The notes under the pieces are model-generated. The model had not been told where the DNA came from, did not search any database, and saw only the letters and a list, made by a program, of their open reading frames with translations. Positions 1-11,139 of a stretch of DNA of 64,000 bases are shown here, in pieces. The stretch comes from Vandiemenella viatica (lineage: Eukaryota; Arthropoda; Insecta; Orthoptera; Morabidae), in assembly GCA_031002005.1 (NCBI GenBank), contig CM061914.1:16664148-16728147 (forward strand), written 5' to 3'. Position 1 is the first letter of the stretch, and each line of letters starts with the position of its first letter. Made by a program: the position numbers and the translations under genes.

Positions 1-707
1 TGTATAAACAGATTCATATGTTACTTTGTATAGGCACAGACTACGGAAGAACAACCTCAGTCATTTGTAGGTATTAAATTACTCACTGTCTGTTTCTCAA
101 TTTGAACAAGAGAGCTGTAAGGGGTTGTGAAATTACAGGGCAATAAGCTAACAAACTGTTAAAGTTCAGCTATGTCAAAGATGTCGATAATCGATACCTA
201 TCATAAGTACTTCATATTACTAAACAGTTCGTAAGAAGCAGTATTCGGTGTATGATAGTCGCAGATGGAGGTATCGCGCCAGCGATAATGTCGTATAAAT
301 GTGGTGTAGTAGAATTCTCCCTAGTGAAAATGCGATACCCTATTCGCGCTTCCGCGCCGGAAAAGAATATTAGCTGTCGTTCACGCCTCCTACGGACCGA
401 CCGACCGTACAAACTGTATTTGGTGAATGTAAAATAAGTGGATGATGAACAGTGATTGTTGTGAGAACAGTGATCACACTAATAACTGAATTTAGTCAAG
501 TGATTGGACTTTTCACTCGAGCGGATCTGTAATCTCGGATTAATATTATTTTCAGTTGGTCGTCGGCGTATGTGTAATCGTTTGAAACAAAACTGTTTGA
601 ATAAAACTTAGTACAGTATTAATTGACTGTGTATGTTCAGTGTTACAGTACCTTGTACAGTAATAAATGTTTAAACTATACCAGGGAAGAATAAATTGCT
701 TGAAATT
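1..707. other. Unassigned AT-rich sequence
   Basis: I see no gene, repeat or conserved protein segment here. Short open frames of about 60-100 codons occur on both strands but resemble nothing I recognise. Confidence 0.4.
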
Positions 708-719
708 ACGTCGACTATC

Positions 720-913
720 GCGGTTCGAATCCCCGTACAGGCATCCAGATTTGGTTTTTCCATGGTGTCCCAAATCACTCCAGCCAAATGCCGGGATGCT
801 TCCTTCAAAAGGCCATGGCCGAATTCCTTTCCATTCCTTACCCCCCATCCTTTCCCGTCTCTAAAGACCCTACTGTTAGAGAGACGTTAAACAGATAAAA
901 AAAATAAAAATAA
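720..913 (+). mobile_element. SINE copy beginning at the B box, with 12-bp target-site duplication
   Basis: The copy starts with the pol III B-box motif GGTTCGAATCC, runs through the family core (gcatccagattt, then ccatgg, atgccgggatgcttcc and ggccatggccgaattcc) and ends in an A-rich tail after gacgttaaacagataaaa. It is flanked by ACGTCGACTATC at 708-719 and 914-925, a 12-bp direct repeat expected from LINE-mediated insertion. The upstream tRNA-like head with the A box is absent. At least seven more copies lie in this window. The SINE assignment rests on the B box, A tail and duplication; the mobilising LINE is inference. Confidence 0.85.
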
Positions 914-925
914 ACGTCGACTATC

Positions 926-1181
926 CAGCAGTGGCGATCGCATTGTATAAATAAGCTTAAGCGAAGTCCGAAACCTTCCATTAGGTTGGTCAGAACAACA
1001 GTGTATAGTGACTATCATTTCCATTTAATTAAAATGGTAAAAGAACCAGTTGTTTTAATTGGATCAAGCCATAACAGAACTAATTGATAATGATCATTTG
1101 TAAAGACAGAAGTGGCAAAAGTGACTGAATTATTTATCATTATAATAGTTAATTAATTAATCGTATAAAAAAGTTGTTTTA
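926..1181. other. Unassigned
   Basis: AT-rich sequence between the SINE and the satellite. I see no features in it. Confidence 0.4.
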
Positions 1182-2391
1182 CAGTGCGTCGCAAAATAAA
1201 TGTCGATTACAGTGTATATGCGGCGTGTTCAGCACTAAATCAGATTCTATAGAGGAATCCAGTTAGTAGGTGAGCCGCGAAACAGATGTCGAATACAGTG
1301 TATATGCGGTGTATAGAGCGCTAAATCAGATTCTATAGAGGAATCTAATAAGTAGATCCGCAGCGAAACAGATGTCGATTACAGTGTATATGCGGCATAT
1401 GAAGCGCTAATTCAGATTCTATAGAGCAACCTAATAAGTAGGTGCGCCGCGAAACAGATGTAATTTACACTGTATGTGCGGCGCATGGAGCGCTAAATCA
1501 GATTCTATAGAGGAATCTAATAAGTAGGTGCGATGCGAAACAAATGTCGAATACAGTGTATACGCTGTGTATAGAGCGCTAAATCAGATAATGTAGAGGA
1601 ATCTAATAAGTAGGTGCGGCGCGAAACAGATATCGATTACAGTGTTTATGCGACGTATGCAGCGCTAAATCAGTTTCTATAGCGGAATCTAATAAGTAGG
1701 TGCGAAGAGAAAGAGATGTCGAATTCAGTTTATATGTGGCGTGTAGAGCGCTAAATCAGATTCTAAAGAGGATTCTAATAGGTAGCTGAACCGTGAAACA
1801 AATGTCGCTTACAGTGTATATGCGACGTATACAGCGCCAAATCAGATTCTATAGCGGAATCTAATAAGTAATTGCGATGCGAAAGAGATGTCGAATTCAG
1901 TATATATGCGGCGTATGTAGCGCTAAATCTGATAACTTAGAGGAATATAATAAGTAGGTGCGCCATTAAACAGATGTCGATTAGAGTGCTTATGCGGCGT
2001 ATGGTTCCCAAATCAGATTCTATGGAGGAATCTAATAAGTAGATGCAGTACAAAACAAATGTCGAATGCAATGTATATGCGGCGTATAGAGTGCTAAATC
2101 AGATTCTAAAAAGGAATCTAATAAGTAGGTGCACCGCGAAACAGATGTCGATTTCAGTGTTAATGCGAAGAATACAGCGCTAAATCACATTATATAGTGG
2201 AATGTAGAAAGTGGGTGCACCGCAAAACAGATGTCCATTACAGTTAATTAGCGGCGTATTGTGAACTAAATCAGGTTCTATAGTGGATTCTGATCTGTAG
2301 GTGCGCCGAGAACTGATGTCGATTACACTGTATGTGAGGCGTATTGAGCGCTAAATCAGATTCTCTAGAGAAATCTAATAAGTAGGTGCAG
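1182..2391 (+). repeat. 86-bp tandem satellite, about 14 copies
   Basis: Units recur every 86 bp: the motif atgtcgattacagtgtatatgcgg recurs with its tgtc core at 1201, 1287, 1373 and 1459. Each unit also contains gcgctaaatcagattctatagagg and ends aatctaataagtaggtgcg. Copies differ by scattered substitutions and small indels, most at the 3' end. No coding potential is conserved between units. This is a satellite-like array, not a CRISPR array: the whole unit repeats and there are no unique spacers. Confidence 0.9.
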
Positions 2392-3194
2392 TGGAGTTCC
2401 TTGGGGTTCGGTCGAGGCTGCTGTTAGGTGGAGAAGCCTGAGGTAGCTCACTGATTCCCTCATGACCCCTCCCAGCATCCACTACTCGGCTACGCCCCGC
2501 TGGGGGGACCGACTTGGAAGAATTACCCTCCCTTTCGGGGAGGACGGACTCCTCCCGAAGGAGGAAGCGTTTTTAGCCCCTGGGAATGGTGCCCAGTGCC
2601 CACGGGGTTCCGCGTGGAGGCAGCGCCGCCGCGGTCAGGGCAGAAGATGAACCCTGGCCGTTTCATGCCATCCATATAGTGCGCCGAATGACGCTGGGTA
2701 CAGGTTCCAGGATCCAGCTGGTACGAGCAGGATTCATTCCAGCAGGCTGTTGTCGTCTTCTTCTGTTTTGTTGTCGTCTTCTTCTGTTCTGTTGTCGTCT
2801 TCTTCTGTTCTTGGTCTTCTTGTCTTCTTCTTGAGCCTTCTCTTGCTTTATTTCAGCGTCGGTGGCCGCGCCTGATGTCTCTTCTTTCGATTGCGTCTTT
2901 GGCAAAGACACAAAGAGCTTCGTACTTTTCTCCTGTGCTGACTGCGACCTGCCACCACTCGTTTTGCGTTAGGTTGATGATGCCGGCTAGTGCGATTCTG
3001 GCGTCTTCATTTAGGTTGCATTTCCTCACCACATGGTTGGTATGTTCTTCTTGGCCGAATTCACAGCGCGGGCTGGCTTCTAGTCCACGGTCGTGTAATA
3101 CACTTCTTAGCCCGTGCCCTGTGATGAGGCATGTGACTGGGTATGTGACGTCTACTTGGTGTTTCCAGCCGCTCGTCCAGGAGGTGGCGTCCGG
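2392..3194 (-). mobile_element. 3' end of a non-LTR retrotransposon (RNase H/zinc-knuckle tail) plus 3' UTR
   Basis: On the minus strand 3190-2853 encodes a tail with VTCLITGHG, then a cysteine pattern RCEFGQEEHTNHVVRKC. A GHG motif followed by C-x-x-G-x-x-E-x-x-x-H-x-x-x-x-C is typical of the C-terminus of R1/I-type LINE proteins (family knowledge). Downstream, 2748-2812 has three 21-bp repeats that would read NRRRRQQ three times, then a GC-rich stretch to about 2392 that I take as 3' UTR. The 5' part of the element is missing; at about 3195 it meets a fragment of another LINE on the opposite strand. Confidence 0.65.
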
Positions 3195-3400
3195 TAAGCA
3201 TTGCATCCCTGAAGTGGCAATGGGCCGGCCATATAGCGTGGTGAAAAGATCAGGGGTGGACAAAAACAGTGTTAGAGTGGAGCCCAAGAGATCACCACAG
3301 ACCAGAGGAAGACCACCAGACCGATGGGACAAGGACAAATGCAGGGTTGGCGGAGTTATCTGGCAGAGGATCGTGACTTGGAGAAGACTGCTCTAGTTAT
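3195..3400 (+). pseudogene. C-terminal scrap of an endonuclease-reverse transcriptase LINE
   Basis: The plus strand reads KWQWAGHIAW in one frame (about 3207-3238), then after a stop and frame change ends RGRPPDRWDKD and a W-rich tail at 3396. This WAGHI...RGRPPxRW signature is the usual C-terminus of insect endonuclease-reverse transcriptase LINEs. At least one frameshift separates the halves, so it is a dead remnant. It abuts a LINE tail of opposite strand at about 3194. Confidence 0.6.
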
Positions 3401-5561
3401 ACCTGAAAAAATCATGACTTTAAGAGCCACATCAAAAAATGATTGAACTGGATGATAATGATATTATAAAAAAACTCTTAAATTTCAGTATTTCTATCCC
3501 TAACGTGTAATCGTTTTCTACCCTAATAGCTTTAGATATCTACGATTTTCATTATAGACGGAATTTATTAAGTCTAACTAATGTGTTAAATTCTACTTCC
3601 TTCTTTTCCTTATTTTGGAAGTTAATGAAATCAAAAAAATAAAAAAAAAATCAACCATGACACCCTGAAATCAAAATTTTACTATACCTCTAACAGTTCT
3701 AGAAACAAATATTTTGTTATACATGTTTCATACCTAAATTATAATGAAAGTATAATATTCGTGTTTTCTCCGTATTCGTTTAGTTACAACCCAAAACATA
3801 AATCCTTCTGGCACATATTTGCAGTTTAATTGCTTAGCTGTGGATGGAACTATATGGCAGAGATTTCTTTAATACATCTCCTTTGTTCCCGTGGATAGTT
3901 TGGTAACTACTCGTTATTTACTTGTGGTGGTAGTTTAACCCGCGGCAGTCTGCATTGCAAGGCTACGGCGCACAGTCTGTTTGCAGAGAGTCGGGCATTG
4001 CTGGTAACGAATATTCAAGTTTTCAGTTTTGAAATGTTCTAATCACCGATTTCGAAATGAAATCAATTAATGGGCCCGAAGTTCCAGAATAAGCGATCAA
4101 CTTACAAAAATAAATGAGATCCCACTATAATAATAATAATAACAATAATAAACTTCCACCAATTCTCGTTCTTGCGTAGTGACAAAAATTTATGAAACCT
4201 TGTTATGGGTCAAGTCTATATTTTGTAGTGCGAATTCTCTTTACTTTACGAAGAAGATACGTTTATCTCGGTGCTATAGATCGTTTATTTAGTATTTTAA
4301 AAAATTCAGGTGACTTGGCTATTATGCATGTCATAATTTTTAATGAAATGGAAAAGGTAATACCTATGATTTATACTAAGACATGTCAAAATCTGAAGGA
4401 TGTAAAAGTCTTGGTTTTTATGGTAAAATTGTTATATGTTAGAAATTTAATAGAGGTGTTGGAATATCAATCAGATTGTCTTAATTACCTAAGTATACAT
4501 TTCATATGACAATAAAATTTCCGCTTCATCAACATTGTTATTGAAGCGCTGGTTATTATAGCAAATTAATGACATCGAACATGAAGCAGGTCGTCACAGT
4601 TTCTTAAATATTAGGAGTGTAATATGATTTCTTCCGTATATATTGTAACGTCTACTTCGGTTGCTAGTGATGTGCAAGCTCTATTCAGACACTTCACGGC
4701 GCATCCGTAATCTGAAGTCAAACACAGCGTTACCAAAAACGTTGAAAGAATTTAAAGTTAAAATTTGTAGAGGACAAATATAGGTGGGTGCAGGAAAGGG
4801 AGAAGAAGTGTGTGTAGGGAAATTGCCACCGTAGGGTGTGCTCCATTGCAATTAACTTAAATTAGAGCGTCAAGCTCCACAGTAATTTCTAACACGAGAG
4901 GGGGGGGGGGGAGTCGCTGGGTGTGTCCCAAAGCTGACTTCCCACGGCACGTACATTTGCCGGCCGCGCTTGTCCAACTAACCGTAAATAAAACTATGTA
5001 TTTCCATTGAATATATATATTAACGCCAGTGTATTTACATTCGTTCGGTATAGACGTGCAGCTAACACTTCGGACATTATCGAGAGTCGTCGGAGGTTAC
5101 CGAGTTTTAAGGTGGACGCAGTCTCCAGACAATGCATTTTATTTAAGAGGATGCGATTATCATGTATCAATTTATAGCGAAGGTAACAAACTCTAACGCG
5201 ACAGACAAAAACACGTTCTATCTCTCTCTCTGCAACAAAAGCACGCACTGAGGTGCATTATGCAGCATGTTTGACAAAGAATCATAATCGAAAAAACATT
5301 TAGTAACAAGTTGTGACAGAACATGAAAGAATGAGAGTCAGTTGGAATGGGTGTACAATATTCCCCCAGATAAGACCCCACTCCAATACTTTGTACTCGC
5401 TTCTTCGTGTGAATACCAACATGATAAGAGCTTTATACATTATTTCCAACATCAACAAATTTATTCATATCATGAATCAAGAAAATAATTGAATAAGAAG
5501 TTAGTTTAAAGAAAAAACAATTGAATGTCAATCTATAAATATTATTAATTAATACTTCTTA
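3401..5561. other. Unassigned AT-rich sequence with microsatellites
   Basis: The stretch holds an imperfect (AAT)n run at about 4129-4151, a G10-12 tract near 4901-4912 and a short TC run at 5220-5232. A 105-codon plus-strand frame at 4192-4509 (MKPCYGSSLYFVV start) resembles no family I know and has AT-driven composition; I do not call it a gene. Nothing else is supported. Confidence 0.4.
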
Positions 5562-5632
5562 CACCGGATGGCTGAAAGTAAGTAATGGTCTCTTAAACCA
5601 ATATATAGCATATTAACAAATACTTCTGGGGG
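5562..5632 (+). pseudogene. trnK: Nuclear mitochondrial insert: tRNA-Lys (anticodon CTT)
   Basis: The anticodon arm tggtctCTTaaacca is intact (anticodon 5592-5594) and is the standard insect mitochondrial tRNA-Lys loop. The acceptor ends (caccgga / tctgggg) pair at six of seven positions, with one A-G mismatch. It lies about 20 bp upstream of an atp8 fragment, as in caeliferan mitochondrial DNA. It is part of a nuclear copy because the following genes are broken and the block is embedded in transposon-rich DNA. Confidence 0.8.
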
Positions 5633-5649
5633 AAAATATAAATATTTTA

Positions 5650-5818
5650 ATTCCACATTAATATGATTATCCCTATTTATCTTATTTTCTATAGCATTTA
5701 TATTATTTAATACAATAAATTATTATCTGTTCAATACAATAAATCAATATTCGTGTCAATACATATCAACTAAAACATATATAATAAAAAAAAATATATA
5801 TTAGGCTGAAAATGATAG
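5650..5818 (+). pseudogene. atp8: Nuclear mitochondrial insert: broken atp8
   Basis: Read with the invertebrate mitochondrial code, the segment gives MWLSLFILFSMAF and then FNTMNYY, the hydrophobic N-terminal half of ATP synthase subunit 8. The tail reads GWKW and stop at 5816-5818, matching the conserved W-K-W end. Two defects are visible: bases are missing just after the start (attccaca runs straight into ttaatatga), and the A-run near 5787-5794 is one base short, putting the C-terminal half out of frame with an earlier TAG. The stop overlaps the atp6 start by ATGATAG, like the normal mitochondrial 7-nt overlap. Confidence 0.85.
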
Positions 5819-6128
5819 TAAATTTATTCTCAACATTTGATCCATCAACAAATATTATTAATTTATCAATTAATTGAGTAAGAGCAATTATTGGATTAAT
5901 TATTATTCCTATAACATTCTGATTAATTCCATCACGATTATATTCAACATGAAATAAAATAATAATAATTCTTCATGTTGAATTTAAAACTCTCTTAGAA
6001 TATAAAAGAAATAAAGGAACAACAATAATATTTATTTCACTATTCATTATAATTATATTTAATAACTTCATAGGATTATTTCCATATGTATTTACCAGCA
6101 CAAGACATATATCTATTACTTGCACATA
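5812..6128 (+). pseudogene. atp6: Nuclear mitochondrial insert: 5' part of atp6
   Basis: From ATG at 5812 the frame reads with invertebrate mitochondrial codons as the N-terminus of ATP synthase subunit a: MMVNLFSTFDPST, later LIPSRLYSTWNK (TGA as Trp) and [15 protein letters not shown] (AGA as Ser). Homology ends about 6110-6120 and the frame closes at 6127-6129, so only about 100 of roughly 225 residues are present. Under the nuclear code it carries internal TGA stops and cannot be expressed. This part has no frameshift, suggesting a relatively young insert. Confidence 0.9.
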
Positions 6129-6235
6129 ACTTCCGTCGTAGTCAAAGCTAATTCTAAACTACGTTTTATAGGTCGTATTTTGATAGATAGATAGATATGT
6201 TCACTTTGATCCCATGTGAGAATAATCTCGGGGAT

Positions 6236-6680
6236 GTGGAACAGTACATACACTTATTTGTAATGTCAATATTACTATATAATTGATAATGTTATTATAT
6301 ATTGACAACAAGTTAGCTACAACCCATTAGTATAACCAATATCTCCTGTTATCTACAAATACAATCCCGAGTTAATTAATACTTATTATGTGGAACAGTA
6401 TATACACTTGTTACCAGCATCTAATAATCAGTTATTTTCTTACAACCAGTAACCATGATAAGTTTCACTGTGATTTGCGACTACATAGCCTATTATATCA
6501 TGTTAGTTGCTATTTATGTGGAACAGTACACACACTTATTAACAATATCAATTATATTACCAACAACTCATAAGCAGTCAATTACTTAACAACCTGTTAG
6601 TATGATAATTTTTCACAGCAGTTTTTTGAATGCATGCTATCCCATGTTAGTTACTATATATGAGTGGAATTTTGTAACCA
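6236..6680 (-). repeat. Degenerate tandem repeats in LINE 3' UTR
   Basis: The motif gtggaacagta(c/t)a(t/c)acactt recurs at 6236, 6390 and 6518, with a weaker copy at about 6663 (spacing about 154, 128 and 145 bp). Each unit also carries accaac/aacccattagtat and catgttagtta(c/t)tat. They lie between the ORF2 stop and the (TATC)4 tail, so I read them as 3' UTR repeats of the LINE. Confidence 0.55.
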
Positions 6681-7313
6681 CAATAATTACTTAAATTGTC
6701 AAAAGTTTCAACAGAAAGAAAAACCATATATCATTTTAGTAATTGTGGACAACTTTGTCACCTTCCCCTTCCATACACCATATATACTATTTTATCAGTC
6801 ATTCTTAGTTACCAAATTCCAAGAAGAAAATTCTTTCACAGAGTAAAATGGGTTCTGAAGCAGAAACTCTTTCAGTTTGGACTTAAAGTAGTTGGGTTTT
6901 TGTAGGTAACATTTAATTTCTGTTGGTAAGACATTGAATAAGGAAGCTCCAGTAAATGTTAACCCTCTCTGTACAATTGACAGTGATTTGTAATCCTTGT
7001 GAATATTATATTTATTCCTAGTATTATGGCTATGTATGTCAGCATTAAGATTGAAGTGTTCAGGATTTTCCACTACAAATGATAATACAGAGTATACATA
7101 CTGTGTTGGCATGGTTAGAACACCCAGGTTTTTAAACCGATTTCTGCACGACGTCCATGGGTTTGCTCCACAAATAGTTCTTATAGCACGCTTTTGTAAT
7201 TTAAATACCCTTTGTGCTTGTGACGAGTTTCCCCAAAATGAGATGCCATAAGTGAGCAGGGAATGAAAATATGCAAAATATACTAACTTTCTGGTTTCTA
7301 CATTAGCTATTCT

Positions 7314-8778
7314 TAGTGTTGTAAAAAAAAACGGTTTTTTTTCTGGCTTGAAAAAAAACATGAAAAAAAACTTTGAAAAAAAACATGTTTTTTTTCAGGA
7401 ACACGTTTTTTTTCACAACTACTAAATCTCAAATTTGTAAGGCAGTTATCGTTTAAAATGACTGTTTTAGAGTTTATTCTAAGTACTTATCTTAGTTTAA
7501 AATCTACTATATTTTTCTGGTTCAGTAGGAAAAAAAAATTGAAATATTGACTAAATTGACTGAAATTTTCTTTAAGAACGGGGATTTCCCGAAGAGACTA
7601 GGTTGCGCGAGAAGGAATCCCCATTCCCCATTGTTTGGATTGATACTTGCTATTTGAAATAGTGCTGCCAGCCCTAAAAAATTAACTATAGATCTTTGAA
7701 AAAAATTAGGAATTTAAAATTTATCCACGGTTTTTTGCCTTATTGGACTTTCCTTATATTCGTATACTTGTTAACTCTCAGAGTATAGTGGTACTGACCC
7801 ATTAAATTGTCAGTAAGGGAGCGTGCATAAACCACATAGCTTCATTTTGGCCTCCTGTGAACCCCCACGTAGCCCTACGTGGCTTTTGCCTACCCCCCCC
7901 CCCCCCGTTCACGAAGCATATAGCTTTCTTCCGTTTTGATTCCAGAAGACATTTTGTACTATTTTCTCTTGTCAGACTATTGTAAATTACATACGGGTTT
8001 AATTAACTGAGGGAAATAAATACTCACATGCTGTTGTGAGATCAGTTCCTCATTTTAACTGTGAAAAATGTTACGAAAGGAAAGTTACGTGGCCTGTCTC
8101 GGAACCCCCCCCCCCCCTCTCCTTACGTAGCCCAGAGTAGCCTTCCAGCTAACCCCTCCTCCCTCTGGACCGAGCCACGTAATTTGTGCACGGTCCCTAA
8201 TTATGAATCGTTTCCTTGCAACCGTTGGTGTAAACAAACGATTGAAAAGAAATAAAGCTCCTATTTTTTATGATAATCGATTTTAATTCAAACTTAAAAG
8301 ACCGTAATACAGAACTATTGGCGCAGTCTTTATGCACAGTGTGTACTTTGCTCACAATTTAAAATTTCAATCTGAAAATCTTTTGCGTACAATATAAGAA
8401 CAACCAGTAAAAGAAAATTTAACTATTTCTGAAGTTAGAGGAGACAGAAGAAGAGACAGAAAATTCCGACACCGACCGAACTAGTGTTGGTATTACTGAT
8501 ACTAGTGAATGTGGTACTGACATAGAGGATGAATAAAATTATGTTACCTATATAGATACACTTATGAATCATTATGTTAGACATTATATGATTCAGTAAG
8601 ACTTAAAACACACTTGTAAAATGGAAGTTCCTTAAATAAAACTATAATTTATGAAATATATTATTTTCTGAAAAAAAAACAAAATTTAGAAAAAAAACAC
8701 GGGTGCTAGGTTTTTTTTCATGTTTTTTTTCAAAAAGTTGAAAAAAAACATTTTGTTTTTTTTCAGTTTGCAACACTA
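7314..8778. mobile_element. Non-autonomous hAT-type element with 8-bp TSD
   Basis: The 1465-bp insert sits inside the LINE reverse transcriptase frame. The octamer GCTATTCT flanks it at 7306-7313 and 8779-8786, and its ends are inverted (TAGTGTTGtAAA left, TTTgCAACACTA right). Inside the ends are alternating A8 and T8 tracts (gaaaaaaaac / gttttttttc), also inverted between the two sides. An 8-bp duplication is the hAT hallmark. No full transposase is seen; an acidic reading LEETEEETENSD...DIEDE ending at about 8536 on the plus strand may be a transposase tail (weak). Confidence 0.85.
7816..8198. mobile_element. MITE-like inverted repeat nested in the hAT element
   Basis: The left end AGGGAgCGTGCAtAAAccAC (7816 on) is an imperfect inverted copy of the right end, whose reverse complement starts AGGGAcCGTGCAcAAAttAC at 8198. 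C-rich tracts (about 14 C near 7895-7908 and 8104-8117) flank the interior. I could not settle the target duplication. It gives a third nesting level: MITE in hAT in LINE. Confidence 0.5.
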
Positions 8779-11139
8779 GCTATTCTAGATATTACCCTCA
8801 GTGAGAATGTTGCAGAATTCAGTTTTTTAAGAAGTTGTTGAATATGTTGTTTCCAGTTCAATTTGTTATCTATATATACACCCAGGAATCTTGTGAAACT
8901 GCTTTCATTGATTGTTTTTCCTTCTGATAATACATTATAGCTGTCCTTTGTTTTATTTTTTGTAACAAACTGAAGTAACTGTGTCTTTTCTACATTAAGC
9001 ATTAGTTTGTTGGCATTAAACCACCTATTAATTTTCTTTATGGCATCATTTGCTATGTTTTCGAGGTTTTGTGCTGATGGATCTTTCAGCGATATGCTAG
9101 TATCATCTGCAAAGAGCACTATGTGTTCATTATCACCTAGTATATGTGGAAGATCATTTATATAGATTAAGAACAGCAGAGGGCCAAGAATTGAACCCTG
9201 AGGCACACCACATTTAACTATACCCCATTCTGAGTTTATAACATCTCCTGTATTAGCATCTTTCAGTGATACACATTGCTTTCTATTTTCCAGGTATGAT
9301 TTAAACCAAAGTCCTGGCTTACCACTAACTCCATAGTGATCTAATTTACCTAGTAGAATATCATGATCAACACAGTCAAAAGCCTTAGCAAGATCACAGA
9401 ATATACCTAGGGAATTTAGTTTTTTATGCATTGATTCCAGTATGTTGTTTACAAAAGCAAAAATTGCTGAATCTGTTGAAACGCCTTGTCTAAAACCAAA
9501 CTGTACTTTACTGAGTAGGTCATTCTTTTGTAGATGTGCATACACCCTTCTGTACATTGCTTTTTCAAAGATTTTTGAAAATGCTGGTAGAAGTGATATT
9601 GGTCTGTAATTCTCAATCTTTGAGGTATCACCCTTTTTATAAAGCGGTTTGATTATTGACTTCTTGAGTGAGTCAGGGAAGATACTTTCTTCAAAAGAAC
9701 TATTACAAATGTGACTAATAACTCTACTAATGCTGGTGTTACATTGTTTCATTACATGGGTTGAAACCTCATCATAACCAAATGAATTTTTATTTTTGAG
9801 GGATTTAATAATTTTTTCAATTTCATTTTTACTGGTGGGAAATAGAGACATAGGTGCTGCTTTTGGTGACAAGGATTTAAGTATTGCTATACATACGAGG
9901 GGTCATTTACAAGTTTATCATTAATGCTTATAGATATAGGTTTATGTTCAAGGGATGATACAGTTGTTTCTCTTTTAATAATGTTCCAAACACTTTTTAT
10001 CTTATTATCTGAACTACTAATCTCATCGTTTATGGCCAAACGTTTAGCTTCTTTTACTACTTTGGTTAAAATTCTACAGTAAGTTTTGTAATGTTGTCTG
10101 AGAAGCATATTATCAGTATTCCTAAATTTTACATACAATTCCCTTTTATGTCTGCAAGATGTTTTGATACCAACTGTAACCCAATTTTTGTTTAATCGTT
10201 TTTGACCAATTGGAGCTAGTTTTGTAGGGAGACACCTTTCGTAAATTTCCAAAAACCTTTGGTGAAAGTAATTGAATTTATTATTTACCCCTTTTAATTT
10301 ATAAACAGTGCTCCAGTCCTCATTGAGAAGTTCATCATTTAATGTTTTTATTGAATTGTTCTTTAATGGCCTAACTCTGACAAATCCTTTCTTTTTGTTA
10401 TTTTCATTTCCCACAATATCCAAAGTAATTATTTGAGCATTATGGTCTGACAAACCATTTTCCATTGGAATTGTTCCATTTATTTCTAATTTATTGTGTT
10501 CTACAAAAATGTTATCAATAATGGTACTACTATCTTTTTGTATTCTAGTTGGGAAATTTACAGTTTGATAGAGATTGAATGATCTTAGCATTCCTAGAAG
10601 ATAATCTGTCTGGTTACATTCTACAACAAAATTTATGTTGAAGTCTCCACAGAGGATAATTTCCCTTTTAGTTCATGATAAATTTAGTAGAACCGCTTCA
10701 AGTTTATTACAAAATTTACTGAAGTCTCCTGTGGGAGCCCTATAAACTGTCAGCACTATAAGATATTTGTTTTCTAATTCTAACTGTGTTGCACAACATT
10801 CATAATCTTGTTCTATACAGTATTTACTTACATCTAATGATTTTGTTTCAGTATTTTCTGTTACATATATTGCTGCACCACCCATTCTCATCTCTGACCT
10901 GCAATAACATGAAGCTAATCTATATCCAGCAAATGGGAGGAGACATATTTCAGAATTCTTCAGATGATGTTCTGTCAGACATACAATATTTATGTTAATA
11001 TTCAATGATTTTTGGGTTTCTTCTATAGATATTATCAACTCATCAAGTTTGCTTGAGATACCCCTAATGTTCTGATGGAACAAAGCTATTTTAGACTGAC
11101 ATTCTTTATTTTTGACTGTAATATCATTATGTACATTTC

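Larger units (their letters stand above)
6795..11083 (-). pseudogene. LINE ORF2: endonuclease-reverse transcriptase, broken
   Basis: The protein of this LINE would nick target DNA and reverse-transcribe the element RNA. Minus-strand segments in order: an AP-endonuclease-like domain at 11083-10673 (QNIRGISSK, later TEHH), continuing in another frame with CGDFN (about 10660-10625) and LSDHNAQI (10591-9887); reverse transcriptase at 9872-8763 with YRPISLL, CDLAKAFDCVDHD, GVPQGSILGPLLF and LFADDTS; and a C-terminal domain at 7361-6795 (HSLLTYGISFWG onward). Defects are a frameshift or stop near 10675, a TAG plus frameshift near 9885, and the hAT insertion. The RT frame ends with RIAS at the insertion and resumes with RIANVETRK beyond it. 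Confidence 0.85.

Noticed and set aside
1182..2391. Possible CRISPR-like regularly spaced repeats
   Set aside because: The full 86-bp unit repeats and there are no unique spacers or cas genes; the DNA is eukaryotic.
4192..4509. 105-codon open frame as a host gene
   Set aside because: AT-biased, no domain, no splice or promoter context; chance frames of this size are expected.
5812..6128. atp6 as a functional mitochondrial contig piece
   Set aside because: It is truncated, atp8 is frameshifted, and nuclear transposons lie within about 60 bp.
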